A stretch of DNA of 64,000 bases from Symsagittifera roscoffensis (GCF_963678635.1 NC_087065.1:40923430-40987429); one strand, 5' to 3'. Numbered from the stretch's first letter, positions 28,547 through 42,400 are shown. The notes: generated by a model not told the origin, from the letters alone. Numbers and translations are program-made.

Positions 28547-28956
28547 TGAGTTATGACCGGGGTGTATAACTCATAGAGTAATTTCGGATAGGGTACACCG
28601 TCTGCTCGTCACGCTATCTTATTTTCGGCCGGATAGATTCGTGCAACTTCTTAGTCTAATACCGATCCTAATCTTACTCTTATACTATCTAGTCTCAGGT
28701 TGTTTAACTAGTCTCTGCTAGGCTCAATAGATCTAGGGTATACTGGTTTATTGCGGCTGCTGAAGTGCTCGGGAGAGTCCAACTAATTTCTAAGTTAAAT
28801 TCAAATCTCTCTGGTGCTGAAATTACAAGTAACTTCAGCACTTACAAATAAGTGGGTTGTTAGTTAGATGGATCATGATTGGTTAATATTAAATACTTTA
28901 CATTGGTAAAACATTTAATTTATCCAATCATAAAATGTAGTTTAGATCAGGTTCCA
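28547..28956 (-). repeat. 5' LTR of the giant element
   Basis: Identical to 10048-10457. It should hold the promoter. CCAATCA, AATAAA (plus 28747-28752) and the terminal palindrome are present as in the other LTR. No certain TATA box was picked. Confidence 0.97.
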
Positions 28957-28960
28957 GTTA
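28957..28960. repeat. 4-bp target-site duplication (GTTA), right copy
   Basis: Pairs with 10044-10047. Confidence 0.9.
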
Positions 28961-30248
28961 GTATATTTTAAAATTAAATATCATTCCAAAAATTTAACTG
29001 AAAAGCACACAGTATAATTTGTTTTCGAGAAAGTCGAGAGAGTCGAAACATAATTCGGTCTAGAAAGTCAAAACGTACCAAATTTTAGCCTACCGCTTTT
29101 TTGGTCGATAAAATTGAAACACAACTTGGGGAACCTCGATCCGGGAATATACTCGCTTGGCAATAACAAGATTTCAGGATCGATGCCTACACGCAGTCAA
29201 CATTTCTAAAAGAATTTTGAATTAAAAAACCACCCCAAGCATATATATATATATATAGTTATGCTTGGGGTAGTTTTTTTTATTCGTCACCTTTGAAAGT
29301 CGGAACAATAATGTTTCGAGTTGTTTTCAAAACTATAGTGGTTTAAGTGCATCTCAAAAAAAATTGCAAAAAAATCTTAATCCAACCCGGTTGCTCTTAT
29401 TTGATGTTCATGGCGTTTATAGTTACTACATACCAATACTTGCCCTTCCCTTAGCTAAAAAATTTCTTGCCTTTCCGTTAACAATGAACACTGTAAATGT
29501 ATGGCTCAAAATTTATCTCAATGCTCTCTAACTATTAGTTTTTAAATGAAGGCTGATCAAAACAAAACTGCACGTATATCAAGGAAAAGCCCTGAATTTC
29601 TCATTTGCGCCATAGCTCATATCGATTAGTGTATAAAAAAATGGAAAACCATTAATCAATTTTGGGCAATATCAAATCTGAGGACGAAGTTGTTCGGGAC
29701 AATTTGTCACGCATCAATAATTCACATTACGCTATCAGCAATATGAAAAAATTTTCAAACTCGCGCTTATAACTCAATCCAGCGCATGACCAATTTGGCA
29801 ATGTTCGAACTCCAAGAACTTGGCAAAAAATTAGTGGAGGCAAAATATATTTTTATATTTGATTTCAAGGCTTCAATATTTTCAATGATATATAACTTTT
29901 CTTGTTAAAACTATTTTGATCGCCGAAGACTGACTGAATAAAAAACCCTAATTACAAAGGTTCCGTTTTGTTCGTCGGAACAGTAATAACGTCGCCTCCA
30001 CATTCGTTTTCAACCTCGACTGAACTCCCCATACGTTCCATACAGTGTGCAAAAAACCATTTTGTTGCGATTGAATTCATACAATATAAAATATACGAAC
30101 TAATATGAAAAGTATCTTCTTCACTTTTCATGATTTATGGTGTCAATCATAACGATAGCTACCAGGATTTTTCCTTAAATAATTATTGTACAAATTAACA
30201 AATTATCAGTAAATTATTCAGCTTTTGATTTCAATTCATTGTAGAAAA
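28961..30248. other. Intergenic repeats between the giant element and SELENBP1
   Basis: It holds the right half of the GTCGAG-rich repeat (to about 29150), an inverted junction at 29224-29279 (arms ending CCACCCCAAGCAT and ATGCTTGGGG around a TA run) and one copy of the half-kilobase repeat. No gene is seen. Confidence 0.5.
29562..29995 (-). repeat. Half-kb dispersed repeat, copy
   Basis: It begins AACAAAACTGCACGTATATC, has the AAGCCCTGAAT hairpin remnant, and ends at GTCGGAACAGTAATA. It shares the internal 'CCAATTTGGCAA...TCAAGGC...TCAATGATATA' order with the other copies. Confidence 0.6.
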
Positions 30249-30254
30249 TTTATT
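30249..30254 (-). terminator. SELENBP1 polyadenylation signal AATAAA
   Basis: AATAAA on the minus strand, about 75 nt beyond the stop codon of SELENBP1. Confidence 0.7.
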
Positions 30255-30326
30255 TGTTTCAGAGTTTGTATTTCAGATACAATTCTGGTTCAATAAGGAT
30301 TTTTTGCCGGTGATCGAGAGGTCAGA

Positions 30327-30489
30327 TTAGAGCCAGATATCTGAACTGCAATCTCCCCCCGGATAGCGCATCTCATGTGCCACACTCGGTCCCCCTGGCT
30401 CCCCACTGAGATCCACGTGGAACGAGGGGTCCAATCTCAGCCCCCCTTCCTCTGTATTCACACTCACCTGCAGAATATCTCCCCCTTTC
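30327..30489 (-). CDS. SELENBP1: SELENBP1 exon 9 (residues 420-473, stop)
   Basis: Acceptor GTTTATAG, then [16 protein letters not shown]; ends [10 protein letters not shown] with TAA at 30329-30327. Confidence 0.93.
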
Positions 30490-33400
30490 CTATAAACAAA
30501 AGCTTTCCGTCAAAATGGTCTTCTGCAACGTGCAATTAGGAAATTAGTTAACTAACAGAAACTAAGTGGGGGTAAATTATAGCTTATAACATCGAAAACT
30601 AACAAACTAAGTGGGGGTAAATTATAGCTTATAACATCGAATTGGCGGTTTTTCAATGCTTTTAACATAAACCGAATGCGTTTAGACATGTATAATTACC
30701 ATACAACATTTATCAACAACTGGATCGTGAACAAAAGCCGTAATTGAAAAAAGCAGGTGCGGAAAGGAAACATCAGAATCTGTCTACAATTGTTTCAAAT
30801 AGTCCATGTTCTAGAAATTTCTACATGCTATCGACAATGTCGATTTGAATTTTTGGTCCCTTTGGGTGAAAAATAGGTTGAGTCTCTGAGAAAAGCGACA
30901 AAAAACTTCCAGGATCAACCCCATGTGAAGTTTTGAATTATTTAACTTCAAATGGCTCACTCACTTGGAGAGGCCTGGGTAGAACTGATTGTCCCATGCA
31001 CTGATGAGAGACGTGGACACATACCTGAGAACAAACATTGTTGTTGCTAAAGTAGGTTGGCTTTCGATTTCAAGATAAAGAGGGCTTTTAATACATAGGA
31101 GCTGCGTTAGCGTTATTCATTTTGCTTAACTAAACCGACCCAAGTTTACCAAAATGTAGGCTTCAAAAAGAAACAGTATACAGACATCCTCTTTCCATCA
31201 AGTGACAGCTGGATCATCTGAGGAGCTCCTACAATCTTTTTCCCATTGACCACTGTCTCCTCATAGGGTTCCACTCCCTCGTCAAGTACTTTAAGTCCAG
31301 GCGAGCATGATGGGATCCCCCCGATTCGCACCTGAACCGAACTACTCTTTTACCTAAGTCTTCCTTACATAATATTCTAGCGCATATTTATAAGTCGAAA
31401 CATATAATAAAACACAAGTACAGAATCTGAGGTTCAACAAGATCAGAATAGTAATTGACTTTTTAAATCAGATTGTCTAAGCGTCATTGAAACATCTTAA
31501 ATCTCGATCTAGAAGAAAACTGTCGTTTTGAGACCTTAACCAAATAACGGTCCGTGTTTAAACGAATAACTCTACCTTTCCGACTAGTTTAGGATGTAAT
31601 GGGTCGCTGACGTCATACTGTCTGAGTTCTCCCAGCATCCAGCAGCTGAAGAAGAGGAATCGATCGTCCATTGAGATGAGGATGTCAGAGATGACAGCTG
31701 GCATCTGGGGCAACGCCCACCCCTCCACGCTCAGTGCACCCACCGAGATCACCTTATCCGCTCGCCACTCTCCTTCCTAACCGAAACCAATTTTAGTGTA
31801 TTTTTTGCAAACCAATTTTCACCTACTTATATTGACAATGAATCTCAGCAATATGCTATACTTTAACATGGTGTAAATTTAAAGTCCAAACATCATTTAA
31901 AAAAAAAAATTTATTGTGGCCTTTGAACTTATTGTGAATTTCAACCACGGATAACGCAACTTTTTTTTTCAAAACCCACAAAAAGTTTCACTTTACAACC
32001 TTTCATCTCTCTGCCGCCTTTTGTACCGCCCTTCATTAAGCCCTATTGGAAACCTGGGAATAAGTTCGGATGAAAAACCAGAGCTATAGCTGTAGTTGAT
32101 GAAAAACCAGAGCTATAATTGAGTTCAAACTGTATTGCATGAAACTAAGGTTCAACACCTTTATTAGTTATCAATCTCGCAACTTTGTATGCGTACCAGC
32201 AGTAGCGGATTTAAGGGGGGCGGCGGGAATTCGACCCCCGGATTATCCTCAGAGTTCCTCCCCTTTGGTACTATTTAAAGACATCTAAAAGTGGCTGATC
32301 AACACTATAAAACTTTGCAACGGCGTCTTTGGTTCCAATATATATTCATTTTGACGGGGCAGCGCGCCATAAAAACGCAACTTTTTATCAAATTTTTCCA
32401 AAAAGTTTTTAAAGCAAAAATGGTAAAAATTCGCCTGCCGCGTAGAAAGTTTGGTCGATACAGGGTCTTAACAATTTGAATATGAAACCAATTTCTGATC
32501 ACTAATACATCACTAAAAGCCGGTACCAACCGCAAAATTTTGTTAAGATACAAGTTAATGAAATTACCAAACAAAATTTTGCGGTTGGTACCGGCTATTT
32601 GTGCTGATTCTTTTCACAGGTAATATCTTAACATTGCTGGGCGTTGCGATACGTTGATCGTTCTGAACTTTTGAAAAATTTGGAGGAATTTTGTATTCGG
32701 GTGTAATCTAGCTTCCTTCGTTTCCACGCAAAATCAGATACCACAAATACGCATCGGAAAGGGTTGTCCCAGTATCGAGAAAAAATAGGTTCAAAGTTTT
32801 TGATTGTCTTAATTTGAGCGAGTAAAGCGAGTGAGCAGGCTTACCACAGTTTCTTTTGATAGTTTAATTTAGGCCTTAAAAAAATTTTGTGTTTCTCAAA
32901 TAAAATTTTATTTCGGAACTTTTTTGAAATCGAAATATTAAATATTCAAAACAATGCATAAAATTTGAAAACTTTCAGTGTTTTGACTTTTTTTGATTAT
33001 CTAGTAATTTTTCTGCCCAAAAATTTTGTCCAATTTGCTCATTTTCTAAGTTTTTTTGAATGTGCCTAAGCTCTTGTTTTTCGTTCAGATCCTTTTAGCA
33101 CACCACTCATATGAAAAAAAAATTAAGTGTTTTTTTAAGACTATGGTCCGAACATTCTGTGCTACCTGCCCAGTGACTGGCTATTCTTGTTGTTCTTGTT
33201 TTCAAAAAAAAAACGGAATACTTGTGCTTGGTGTGCTTTTTCATTCATTCAATTTTTGGCGATTGAAATAATTTTTAAAGAATTGCTATAACCTTGAAGA
33301 TATCGACTTCCTGAAATCAAATTTGAAAAAATATTTTGCCTCCGATCATTTTTTGCAAAGTTTTAAGGTTGAAAAATGCCAATTTGGCCATGCTCTGGAC

Positions 33401-36400
33401 CAATTTATGCGCGTTTTGAAGTTTTGATCCATAACCCTGAAAGCGTAACACAATATTTATGCGTGACTAATTATCCCGCACAACAAAATTGTTCCAAATC
33501 GAATTGAGGCTAGTTAATCGGATCGTTACAAATTCAATTGAGGCTAACTAATCGGTCATATTAACTTCGCACGACCCAATTTTTTGCATTTAATCTTTGA
33601 TATTGTCCAAATGTGTAGTTTTTGAATATTTTCTTCTCTCAAACACCTATTCGATATGGATTAAGGGGCAGTCTGAACATTGAGGGCTTTGCCTTTATAT
33701 ACGAGCAGTCTGGTTTTTAAGCTTTAGTTCTTTTTATAAATTTACATTGATAATTAACAACAGTTGTTGATCGACCCTGGTTCTTGATTATTGTTCCGAC
33801 TTTCGATACGAAAGTAACGGAATATTTGTGCTCGGGGTGGGTTTTTTTTTCTTCAGACAAATTTTTCTTCAGACTTTTTAACTAGCCATTTTTGACGGAT
33901 TTTTTTTTATCATTCGAAAGGTATTGTTGTCTTGAGCTCAAATTTGAAAAGATATTTCACCTGTGATTAATTTTCGTAAAGTCACGGGGGTTTAAAGATT
34001 GCCATTTTGGCCAATTTGGGACAATTAACGCGCGATATATTTCGCGCTATTAACGTGTAAGCGGAGATTTAATCCGTCTTAGAAATTGTTCCAAATTAGT
34101 TGAAAGAAGCTTATTTGCCATAATTGATTTGATACAAGGAGCGAAATTTATCCTTTAGTACTACTTTATATGGTGTTTGGGGGGATAAAAAATTTCAAAC
34201 TTTAAACAAAAAATTTAATTTGATTTTTTTCTACATTTTAATTTTTTTATAAACCTTAAAAGGCAGTCGGAACAATCAGCGCTTCGCCCTCATACGAGCA
34301 GTCTTGTTTGGTTTCACTTTTGAATAAATAAATGAACTTAACAAGGTAGAACAGACATTGTTAAAAGTCAGCGCCGGTGACAGGTACCAATCAACCAGTA
34401 AGCACTTCTCAGCAACGACAGATGATCGACATTAACAAATGAACTAGTTTATGCTGTATGACTCTGCCAATTGCAAAAAATTTAAGCTCTTATTGATGTT
34501 AAGGATTTGATAAGACTATATGAGATATACGTTTTTTATTTTGCAGTTTGATACCTGGTCTTTGTAGATGTAGAACACAGTTCCACTGAGGGCACAGCCC
34601 ACGAATGCCTCTGCACGGGTGGGTTCGTGGAAAAAGCGGATCTCCAGTGGCATCATGCCATCTGTGGTTCCGAGGTCAATCGTCTTGACCTTTGTCCTTT
34701 TTTCCCAGTCCCAAACGTGCAGAGACGAACCATAAAAGCCCTGATGAAATCGCAAATCAACAATGTAGCTTATTTAGGACCAAATACTTGAGATTCTGGA
34801 GTCAATTTGGTGTTTAAACTGGGTGGCAAATTTGCGCGATTAGTAGTAGAGCTAATCACAAGAAGGATTTCTTAACAGGCAATAATTCAATTTAATATTT
34901 CAGAAAAAATTTTAAAAATTAGTTTAGTATAGAAAATGTTGTTTTGTTTGATAGGTATTTTCAGGAAAAACGTAGAGGAATTTTCTTCGCTACTTGCATG
35001 GTTACGTGGTACACATGTGTTCTTACGTTTGCCACATGCTCGGGGTTAAATCCTTTGAGTGCGTACGTCATGGCTCCCCACTCGGTCGATATCATGACAT
35101 TGTGTCTGGGCTGGTACCAGAAGTCATACCCAAATGGAGTCGTCTCCCCCTCCGCCTCCCACACTCCGTCCAATTCAAAATTCTCGTTGTCCAGCAGAAC
35201 AAATCCACCTTTAATTACAACCCATTGATTGGGAAGTGTCTCTTAGAACACTCTTTTAGCCAAGGTTAGAAATTCGGGGCCCACCATGCCACGTTCTCGG
35301 TGCGGGCATAGTTCTTAGCCAAAAAATTTTCCCTGCCAAAAAAGCATAAGTAAAATAATTGTAAGTCAATGATTCAACTAACGAACTTGTCATTAACCAA
35401 ACGCTTCTATGTTTGCTCATAGATGGAACGCCATGTAAATTTGGAATGCTCGCCAAGTTGAAACGTTATTTCAATGGTTATCTCTTTAGACTAACTGGTA
35501 CTCCACAAATGCCCGAACACAGACAAATTCAGTAAAAAGCATCAACACTGAGCCAGAAGATGTGCTAACTGAATTAAAACAACTTGCTTAACCCCACTGA
35601 CCTTTTCCGTTTCCCTTCTTGTCACCCATGGTGCTGAGCATGACCTGCTTTGACCCCAGACAGTGTACAGTGTGTGGATTTGTCCTGTCAACTGACTCCA
35701 GAACTTCAGGACCTACCACCTGAACATGGAACATGAACAAACAATATATAATAACATTATTAGGTGAGGCTTTAATTTTGACTGTATCTGTTTGGTCGTA
35801 GTACGTACCAAAGCGTGACTAACTCAAATTCGACTTACAGTTGTTACATTACCTTAATACCATCTCAGCAAGCCCTTTTATCCAGAAGCGGATTTAGGGG
35901 GGGGGGGCCTCCGGCCGACCCAAAGTTATCCATTTTTGGTGACGGATCCTAAATTTTTTCTAAAGGTGCCTTGGGCGCCAATATATACTAATTTTGAGGG
36001 GGGAGCGGGCGCAGAAAAAGCGCTATTTGTTGGTCAAAATTTGGTATGCCTTTTTTGGCTTGTTTTTTAAAAACTTGTCCGCGGGCGCAGTAAATTCGGT
36101 GAAAATTGGGTCTTTATAGTGATTTTGGAGAGCTCAAGTTTTTTTGAAAATCCGCTCCCCCTTGAGAAAATCCTAGATCTGCCCCTGCTTTCAAAAACAG
36201 TCATAGCTGATTGAATCCTTTGATTTGTTTGTCATTTTTATTTCTTCCCATTCAAAGATAGTGAAAAGTAGACTCAATTTTGGATGAAATTACAATAGAC
36301 CAAAAAAAGCCGCAAAGAATCAATTTCTATAAACCTCCCCTATTCCAGACAGAGAAAGAAAATATCACGCGTTCTCCATATGGGTTCACCGAATTCTGCA

Positions 36401-39400
36401 ATAAGGAGAGATCAATAACGACTACTGTCTGAGTGACATTTAATAGATATGGTGACTCATATGGTGTTGAATATGACTCATGTGATGGTGTTAAGGATTT
36501 CGGATTTTCAAAAAAGTTTGAGCTCTCCAAAATCACTATAAAGACCCAATTTTTGTGTTAAATTGGTGACCTTGTAGAGAGTGGGCGCCCTCGGGTCTGT
36601 GTTGACGTCGAGGATGTTGACTCTCGAGGTGTTCACAGCCGGACACACCAGGAACCTTCTGGCCTGGGAGGAGTCCTCGAAGCAGCTGCTGCAGGCATTC
36701 CACCCCGTGTGGTGCAACTCATCATCCGCATTCGGCATCATCACCCGATGGATCACCTTTTATAATGTATCTCTGGCTCTTTTTCCTTTTTCCCCCCACC
36801 TCAGACGAGCTTCAATTTTTTAGTGTAACGAGTAGTTTTACGAGGTTGATTATGAAGACCAAATATGTTTGTCATGACCTAATTAGTCTATATGTCAATT
36901 TACATAACAATCGGACAATGTCGTCAACAAACTTACTTGTAAAAATTTGCAGGTGGGGGGGGGGGGGAAGGAAAAAGAGCCGTATCTCTCACTGGGGCAA
37001 TACTATTGAGGTATTTATTCAGTCCGATCACAAAAAATCACTAATTCAAACCAATCAAAATAGAAAACAGTCACTTACAGGACGCAATAATGATTGAAAA
37101 CAATTTAACCATCACTTTTGACCAAGAGAATATAGTCGCAAGAATTTCATAACTGACAAAAAATAAGTTGAGTCTTTTCCTCGCCGATTTTTTCTGAGTA
37201 CTAAGGAAATCAATTTCGGCTGAAAAATATGTGGGTTGATTAGATTGCATATACATTTTAAAGGCGGCGCCTGTCACGATGGCTGCAATTATCGCAATTT
37301 AGATTAAAGTAAACAATTTTGCTTCGATTTAAACCTGAAAAGTTGAAGCTCACATAATAACTGACTTTCGAAGAGAAGTATTTACATTGATATACAAATT
37401 TTCATGACAAAATAGCACAATTTTATGCGGAATTTGTTACACCGGGTTGTTGCCATCTATGAGCTATACTTTAGCATGAAGCCATGATTGGATGAAAAGT
37501 TTGAAGGACTGACAAATATTCAGATATATTTTTGTTCCAATTTTCGAAAAAAGTGACGGCATATTTATGCTTATATGTGTGCTTACTAGTATACAGCCCA
37601 ATACTGCTTTCTTGAAATCTTGAAAACCTTTTTTATACCGGGTAAGAAATATTGATGAAAATGTTAACCAAACAAATAAAAGCAAGTCGAACAATCAGAG
37701 TTTTGCGGATACGATCAGCCTTGTTAAACATGCATTTACAAAAACCTTTGAGTTCAGCAGGGGCAAATTTAGGGGGTGGCCGGGGGTGGCGGATGCCAAA
37801 ATTAATCCTATGTCAAAATTACAACCGTGAACCTCTAGTAGTTGCAGAGAAAACGGCTCCAACCAGGGGCGGATTTAGGGGGGGGGGCGGACGCCCCCCC
37901 CCCTCAGGGATTCGACCCCCTGCCGACCCAAAGGGTCCCCCCTTTGATACTTTTTAAGAAATCCATTTTTGGCCGACCGACCCTAAAATTTTTCTGAAGG
38001 CGCCTTTGGCGCCAATATATACTAACTTTGAGGTGGAGCGCGCGCCAAAAAAAACGCGATTTTTTGTCAAAATTTTGTCAAAAGTGCCCAAAAAATTTAG
38101 CCAAAATAGGGGCAAAACAGTGCTTTGGAAGAGCTCGGAAAGTCAATTTGGTCGACCTAAAAAAAAAAAGGTCGTCAAAATTTCGGAAAACTTTTTGAAA
38201 ATCCTAGATCCGCCCCTGGAGCTCAGTATTAAGATAATTTACATATGATCATTTATCGAAAATTTAAATGGGCTCAAAATTTATGAGATAGTAAACGAGC
38301 CCAATTGAACTATTTTGGGACAAATAACGTGATAGATATTTTCTGCAATTTTCGCATAATTTGGCTATTTAATTGCTTATAAATTAAATTAAGGCAAAAA
38401 TTTCGGTGAAATGAATACGCTACACGCTAAAAACATCACTCTGCACTTGAAATAGCTTGTGGAAGCAAGTATTTGAACAAAAAAAAATTGAATTCATGTT
38501 TTATAAAATCAATTAGAAGACATTGAAGAGCCGTCAGAACGAAAATAAATTGCCCGTTAATTAACTGAATTTTTGTTTTCAAAGTAGTCTAAGTTTCAAT
38601 CCCCCATAACTTCAAAACAAACAATCGTCGAAGTTTTTTTTCATGTTATAAAAAGTTGAAAAATTGAAGAAAAAAAACGAGACAAAACATCCCATGACTT
38701 TCTTTGTAAACCGTAACTACAAACCTCTCGTAATAGAGTACAGCCGTAATTGTTATGACTGCATTCTAAAATCTAGATAATTGTTTTGGATAATTTGAAA
38801 AACCCAAACAAGACTGCTCGTATATCGGGGTGAAGCCCCGAATGTTCTGACTGTTCCTTAATTCATATTGAATAGTTCTTGGGAAAAGAAAAATATTGAA
38901 AGTTTACAAGCTTTGGACAATATCAAAGAGTAAAATTCTACGAAAATACTACGACCAATTAGCTTGCCTCAATTCAATTTGGTACGACGTTGTTGCGCTG
39001 GATAATTCACCGCTCATAAATAATTTGCATTACGCTTTAAGCATTATGAATAAACTCTTCAAAGCGCGCAAAATTTAGTCCAGAACATGGCCAAAACCCA
39101 GAACTTCATAAAAAAAGAATGTAAAATATCTTAAAATTGAACTCAGGAATTTGATATTTTCAATAGGGTATAAAAGTTTCTGCTTAGAACTTTTATTTCG
39201 ATCGACGAAAATTGACTGAAAAAAAAACCACACTGAGCATAAATATTCAGTTTTCTTTGAAGTCGGAACAAAATATTTTTCCCACCAAACATTATGCAAA
39301 GCACAAAGTGATAGAATTTAAGTCCATCAACCTATTAATACTAAAAAGAAACTTGCCCCAAGTCAATTTGAAAAAATGAATGAATAATTTAGGATTATTG

Positions 39401-42400
39401 TGACATTAATTAAATGGTCATTCAAGCGTTTGTAGATTATATATAGCGCACTCTTTTCAAATCCTTCGCGTATAAAATTAATCACCGTTGAAAAATACTT
39501 CAAAATATCAGCGCACGATTGGAATATTTTTCGAATAATCTGTCAAACCCGTCCAAAATGGCTAGAAACTTGTCTGATGAAGGAAAATCATGAGCACCAA
39601 CATTTTGGTCAAATTTTTCATCTTTGAAAAATAAAAAAACTGATCGTATCATGGCTGTATCAGTAAAACCAACAAAACTGCGAAACTAACAAATCAGAAA
39701 AATAACGAAACTGTTCGAATCATGACGAAGCCCTAATTATTCCAGTCGCGTGTTAATAGTCCTGAAATGGCAATTTTTAAAACCCCGGAATTTGGTTTTC
39801 AATTTTAAGCTCAGGACAAACAACGATACCTTTTGAATGATAATTTGAAATTTTGACAAGAATGGCTAGTTAAAAAGCGAATTTTGTCTGAAGAAAGAAA
39901 AAACCACACGACAAAAAGTATTCAAAAAGCCGTGAATGCTCCGCTTGCGTTATGGTTAAGATCGAATGAATATTTTTCAGTAACGAATGATCGAAAAACT
40001 ATAATTTTTTTTAAAACTAAACCATGTGTGAAAATTTGATTATGTCACATGGGAAATTATAATCAATTGTGAAAGCTTAAGTCGCACAAACTTAACTAGT
40101 CCCTGAATGATCCGTTGGCTTTTAAGGTTTTTGGAGCATTAATTACATAAATATCATTAACAAACTAGATATAAAGAAAAATGAACTTTTTTCTTAAATT
40201 CGAAATTTTTTCTATGAAAATCATCGTCCACACACGCCAAATAAACTGCAAACAAATAGATTTTGTACCTTTTAACAAATAAATTGTGGCAAATAAGCTT
40301 CTTTCAACCAATTGGGAACGATTTCTAGGATGGATTAAATCTCCGCTTACGCGTTAATAGCCCAAACAATATCGCGCGTTATTGTCCCAAATTGGCCAAA
40401 ACTGCCAACTTTAAACCGCCATATATTTACATTAAAAAAAATAATCACAGGTGAAAAATCTTTTCAAATTTAAGCTCAGGACAAAAATATTTTTTGAATG
40501 ATATAAAAAAAATTCCGTCAAAAATGACTAGTTAAAAAGACGAATTTTGTCTGAAGAGAAACCCACCGAGCACAAATAAAATAATCCGTTACTTTCGTAC
40601 CGAACGTCGGAACAACTATAAGATCGATTAGCTTTCCTCAATTCAATTAGGAAAAATTTCGTAAGACCGGATTAAAAAAACGCGTCAGGCTATTTCCGCA
40701 TCTTGAATAAAATTTTAACACTGCGCATAAAATAATCCAGAGCATCGCCAAATTGGCACTTTACATACATCAGAACTTACAAAATCTTCTATAAAAAAAA
40801 TTGAGGTAACATATCCTTTCATGTATGCACCCATCGATATCTTCGATGGGGTATAAAGTTTTTTTTGTTAACAACTATGATTTTAAATAGGAACAGTTAA
40901 GATCTTTTCAATCACGTTGCTAAGAAATACATTTCTAGATTTTACCATAATTCTGCAAAAAGAATTTTGACAATTTAAGATTCAGTGCTTTCGCTGATAC
41001 GAAACAGTCTTGTGATACTAGCAGTAGGTGATAAGATAACGGGCGTTCAATACTTTCAAGTTTCAGGTTTTGCCCTGACAGGAGCATTGTTTTCAGAGTT
41101 AATAATAACTGAAGTTGTTCACAGTTTCTCAAAGTTGATGCATGACAGTGACAAATACATCTTTTTTTTTACCAGATTAGCTTTCCAGCTTGACTATATC
41201 AGGGTGAAGGGGACAATAGATGGAGATTTTTGATCCGTAAAAAATTCAGATAATTTAGAAAATGCTGTAAAAAATGCTGTTTTAACCGTATGACAAAATA
41301 ATAGCTTTTCTGCTGGCGCATCAAACGTCGGATCAATTTAAAATCCTATATCCTGGATAACAAGTCCTAGATTCTATATCCTAACTTAACAAAAAAAGCA
41401 CAGTTTTGCAAAGGTTAGTACTGCAAGATGTCAGCAGTCTTTTTTGACATTAGAAAAACATGAAAAACGTTATAATTAATCAAGTAAATCCAATAATTCA
41501 CCGCAGTTTGATTTGGTTCATTTTAGAGACCAGTTTAGTCTCTTGCGGTAAAAAAGTTTGTCTTTAAACGAGTTCAAAGCTTCATTTATCTTAATTATGG
41601 CCAAGTCTCTCGTTGATTGCAAAAATATCAAACGTTGTATCACGTTTTTTTTTGAAAAACCAAAGCGCCGTCAATCCTGATTGCTGTAACAAAAAGAAAC
41701 TTATCGTAGTTATTAAGACTTCGCAAACTAATTTTTATTTGATCTTAATGGTGTGCGGCCAGTAAGCTGACAACCGCATGAGCAGACATACCAGCAAGCA
41801 AAAAGTTTTGAGAAAACTACCTGATTGGCAGAAAAAGGATACCAGGTGTGATTTTGAATTCAACAGATATTTGAGACAATGTTATGAATAATGAAGTTAT
41901 TTCGACAAATTGTCCGGGAGTTACTATGGTAAAAATAATAAAAACTAACCGTATTAAAAATTTTGCTTGCTTACTGACCCGTACCTTAGAAGTTTTTAAT
42001 TCTCCCATAAAATACTTATTTTTCGATCTCAAATTCTGGTCAGGAATTTTTTGCGAAGTGTTTAAATAAAGCATGGACTATCTGAAAGTTCTTTTTTCTA
42101 ATCCAATTTCTGGAAAAAATTTTCTAAATCTAGACTGCTACTTTGTTTGTCTACTTACTGCCACCTTACCAACCGATCTTTACGGACTTTTTAATTGATT
42201 TTTGTGGACACGAAAGAAAAGGATTTCGATCAGAAAATAAGTAGAGACGGAATTTTATGTTGGCCCGATTTTTTTCAGGCTAGTTTTCATTTTTGTACGG
42301 AACTTATTGTTCCGACTTTGGTAACGTAAATAACGCACTATTTATGCTCGAGGTATGTTTTTTTCTTCAGGCATATTTCGACTTTTTCAACTAGCCATTT

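Larger units (their letters stand above)
10048..28956 (-). mobile_element. 18.9-kb intact Ty3/Gypsy-type retrovirus-like element
   Basis: Two 410-bp direct repeats, identical by eye, start TG and end CA and bound the element. GTTA is duplicated outside them. All coding ORFs lie on the minus strand. Order from its 5' end: LTR, primer-binding site, leader, basic ORF (155 aa), Gag, Pol, two small hydrophobic ORFs, ATG-less ORF (378 codons), Env-like, and an ORF interrupted by one TAA. Integrase lies after RNase H, which places it with Ty3/Gypsy elements and retroviruses. At 18.9 kb it is two to three times the usual length of the group. Identical LTRs and large uninterrupted gag, pol and env frames indicate very recent insertion and possible activity. 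The coding strand is A-rich and G-poor. Confidence 0.96.
31777..34554. other. SELENBP1 intron 5, filled with repeats
   Basis: It holds a short tandem duplication (GAAAAACCAGAGCTATA at about 32071 and 32101), a CAGGGGCGGATTTAG-type element, a perfect 27-bp inverted repeat and two half-kb repeats. Confidence 0.7.
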
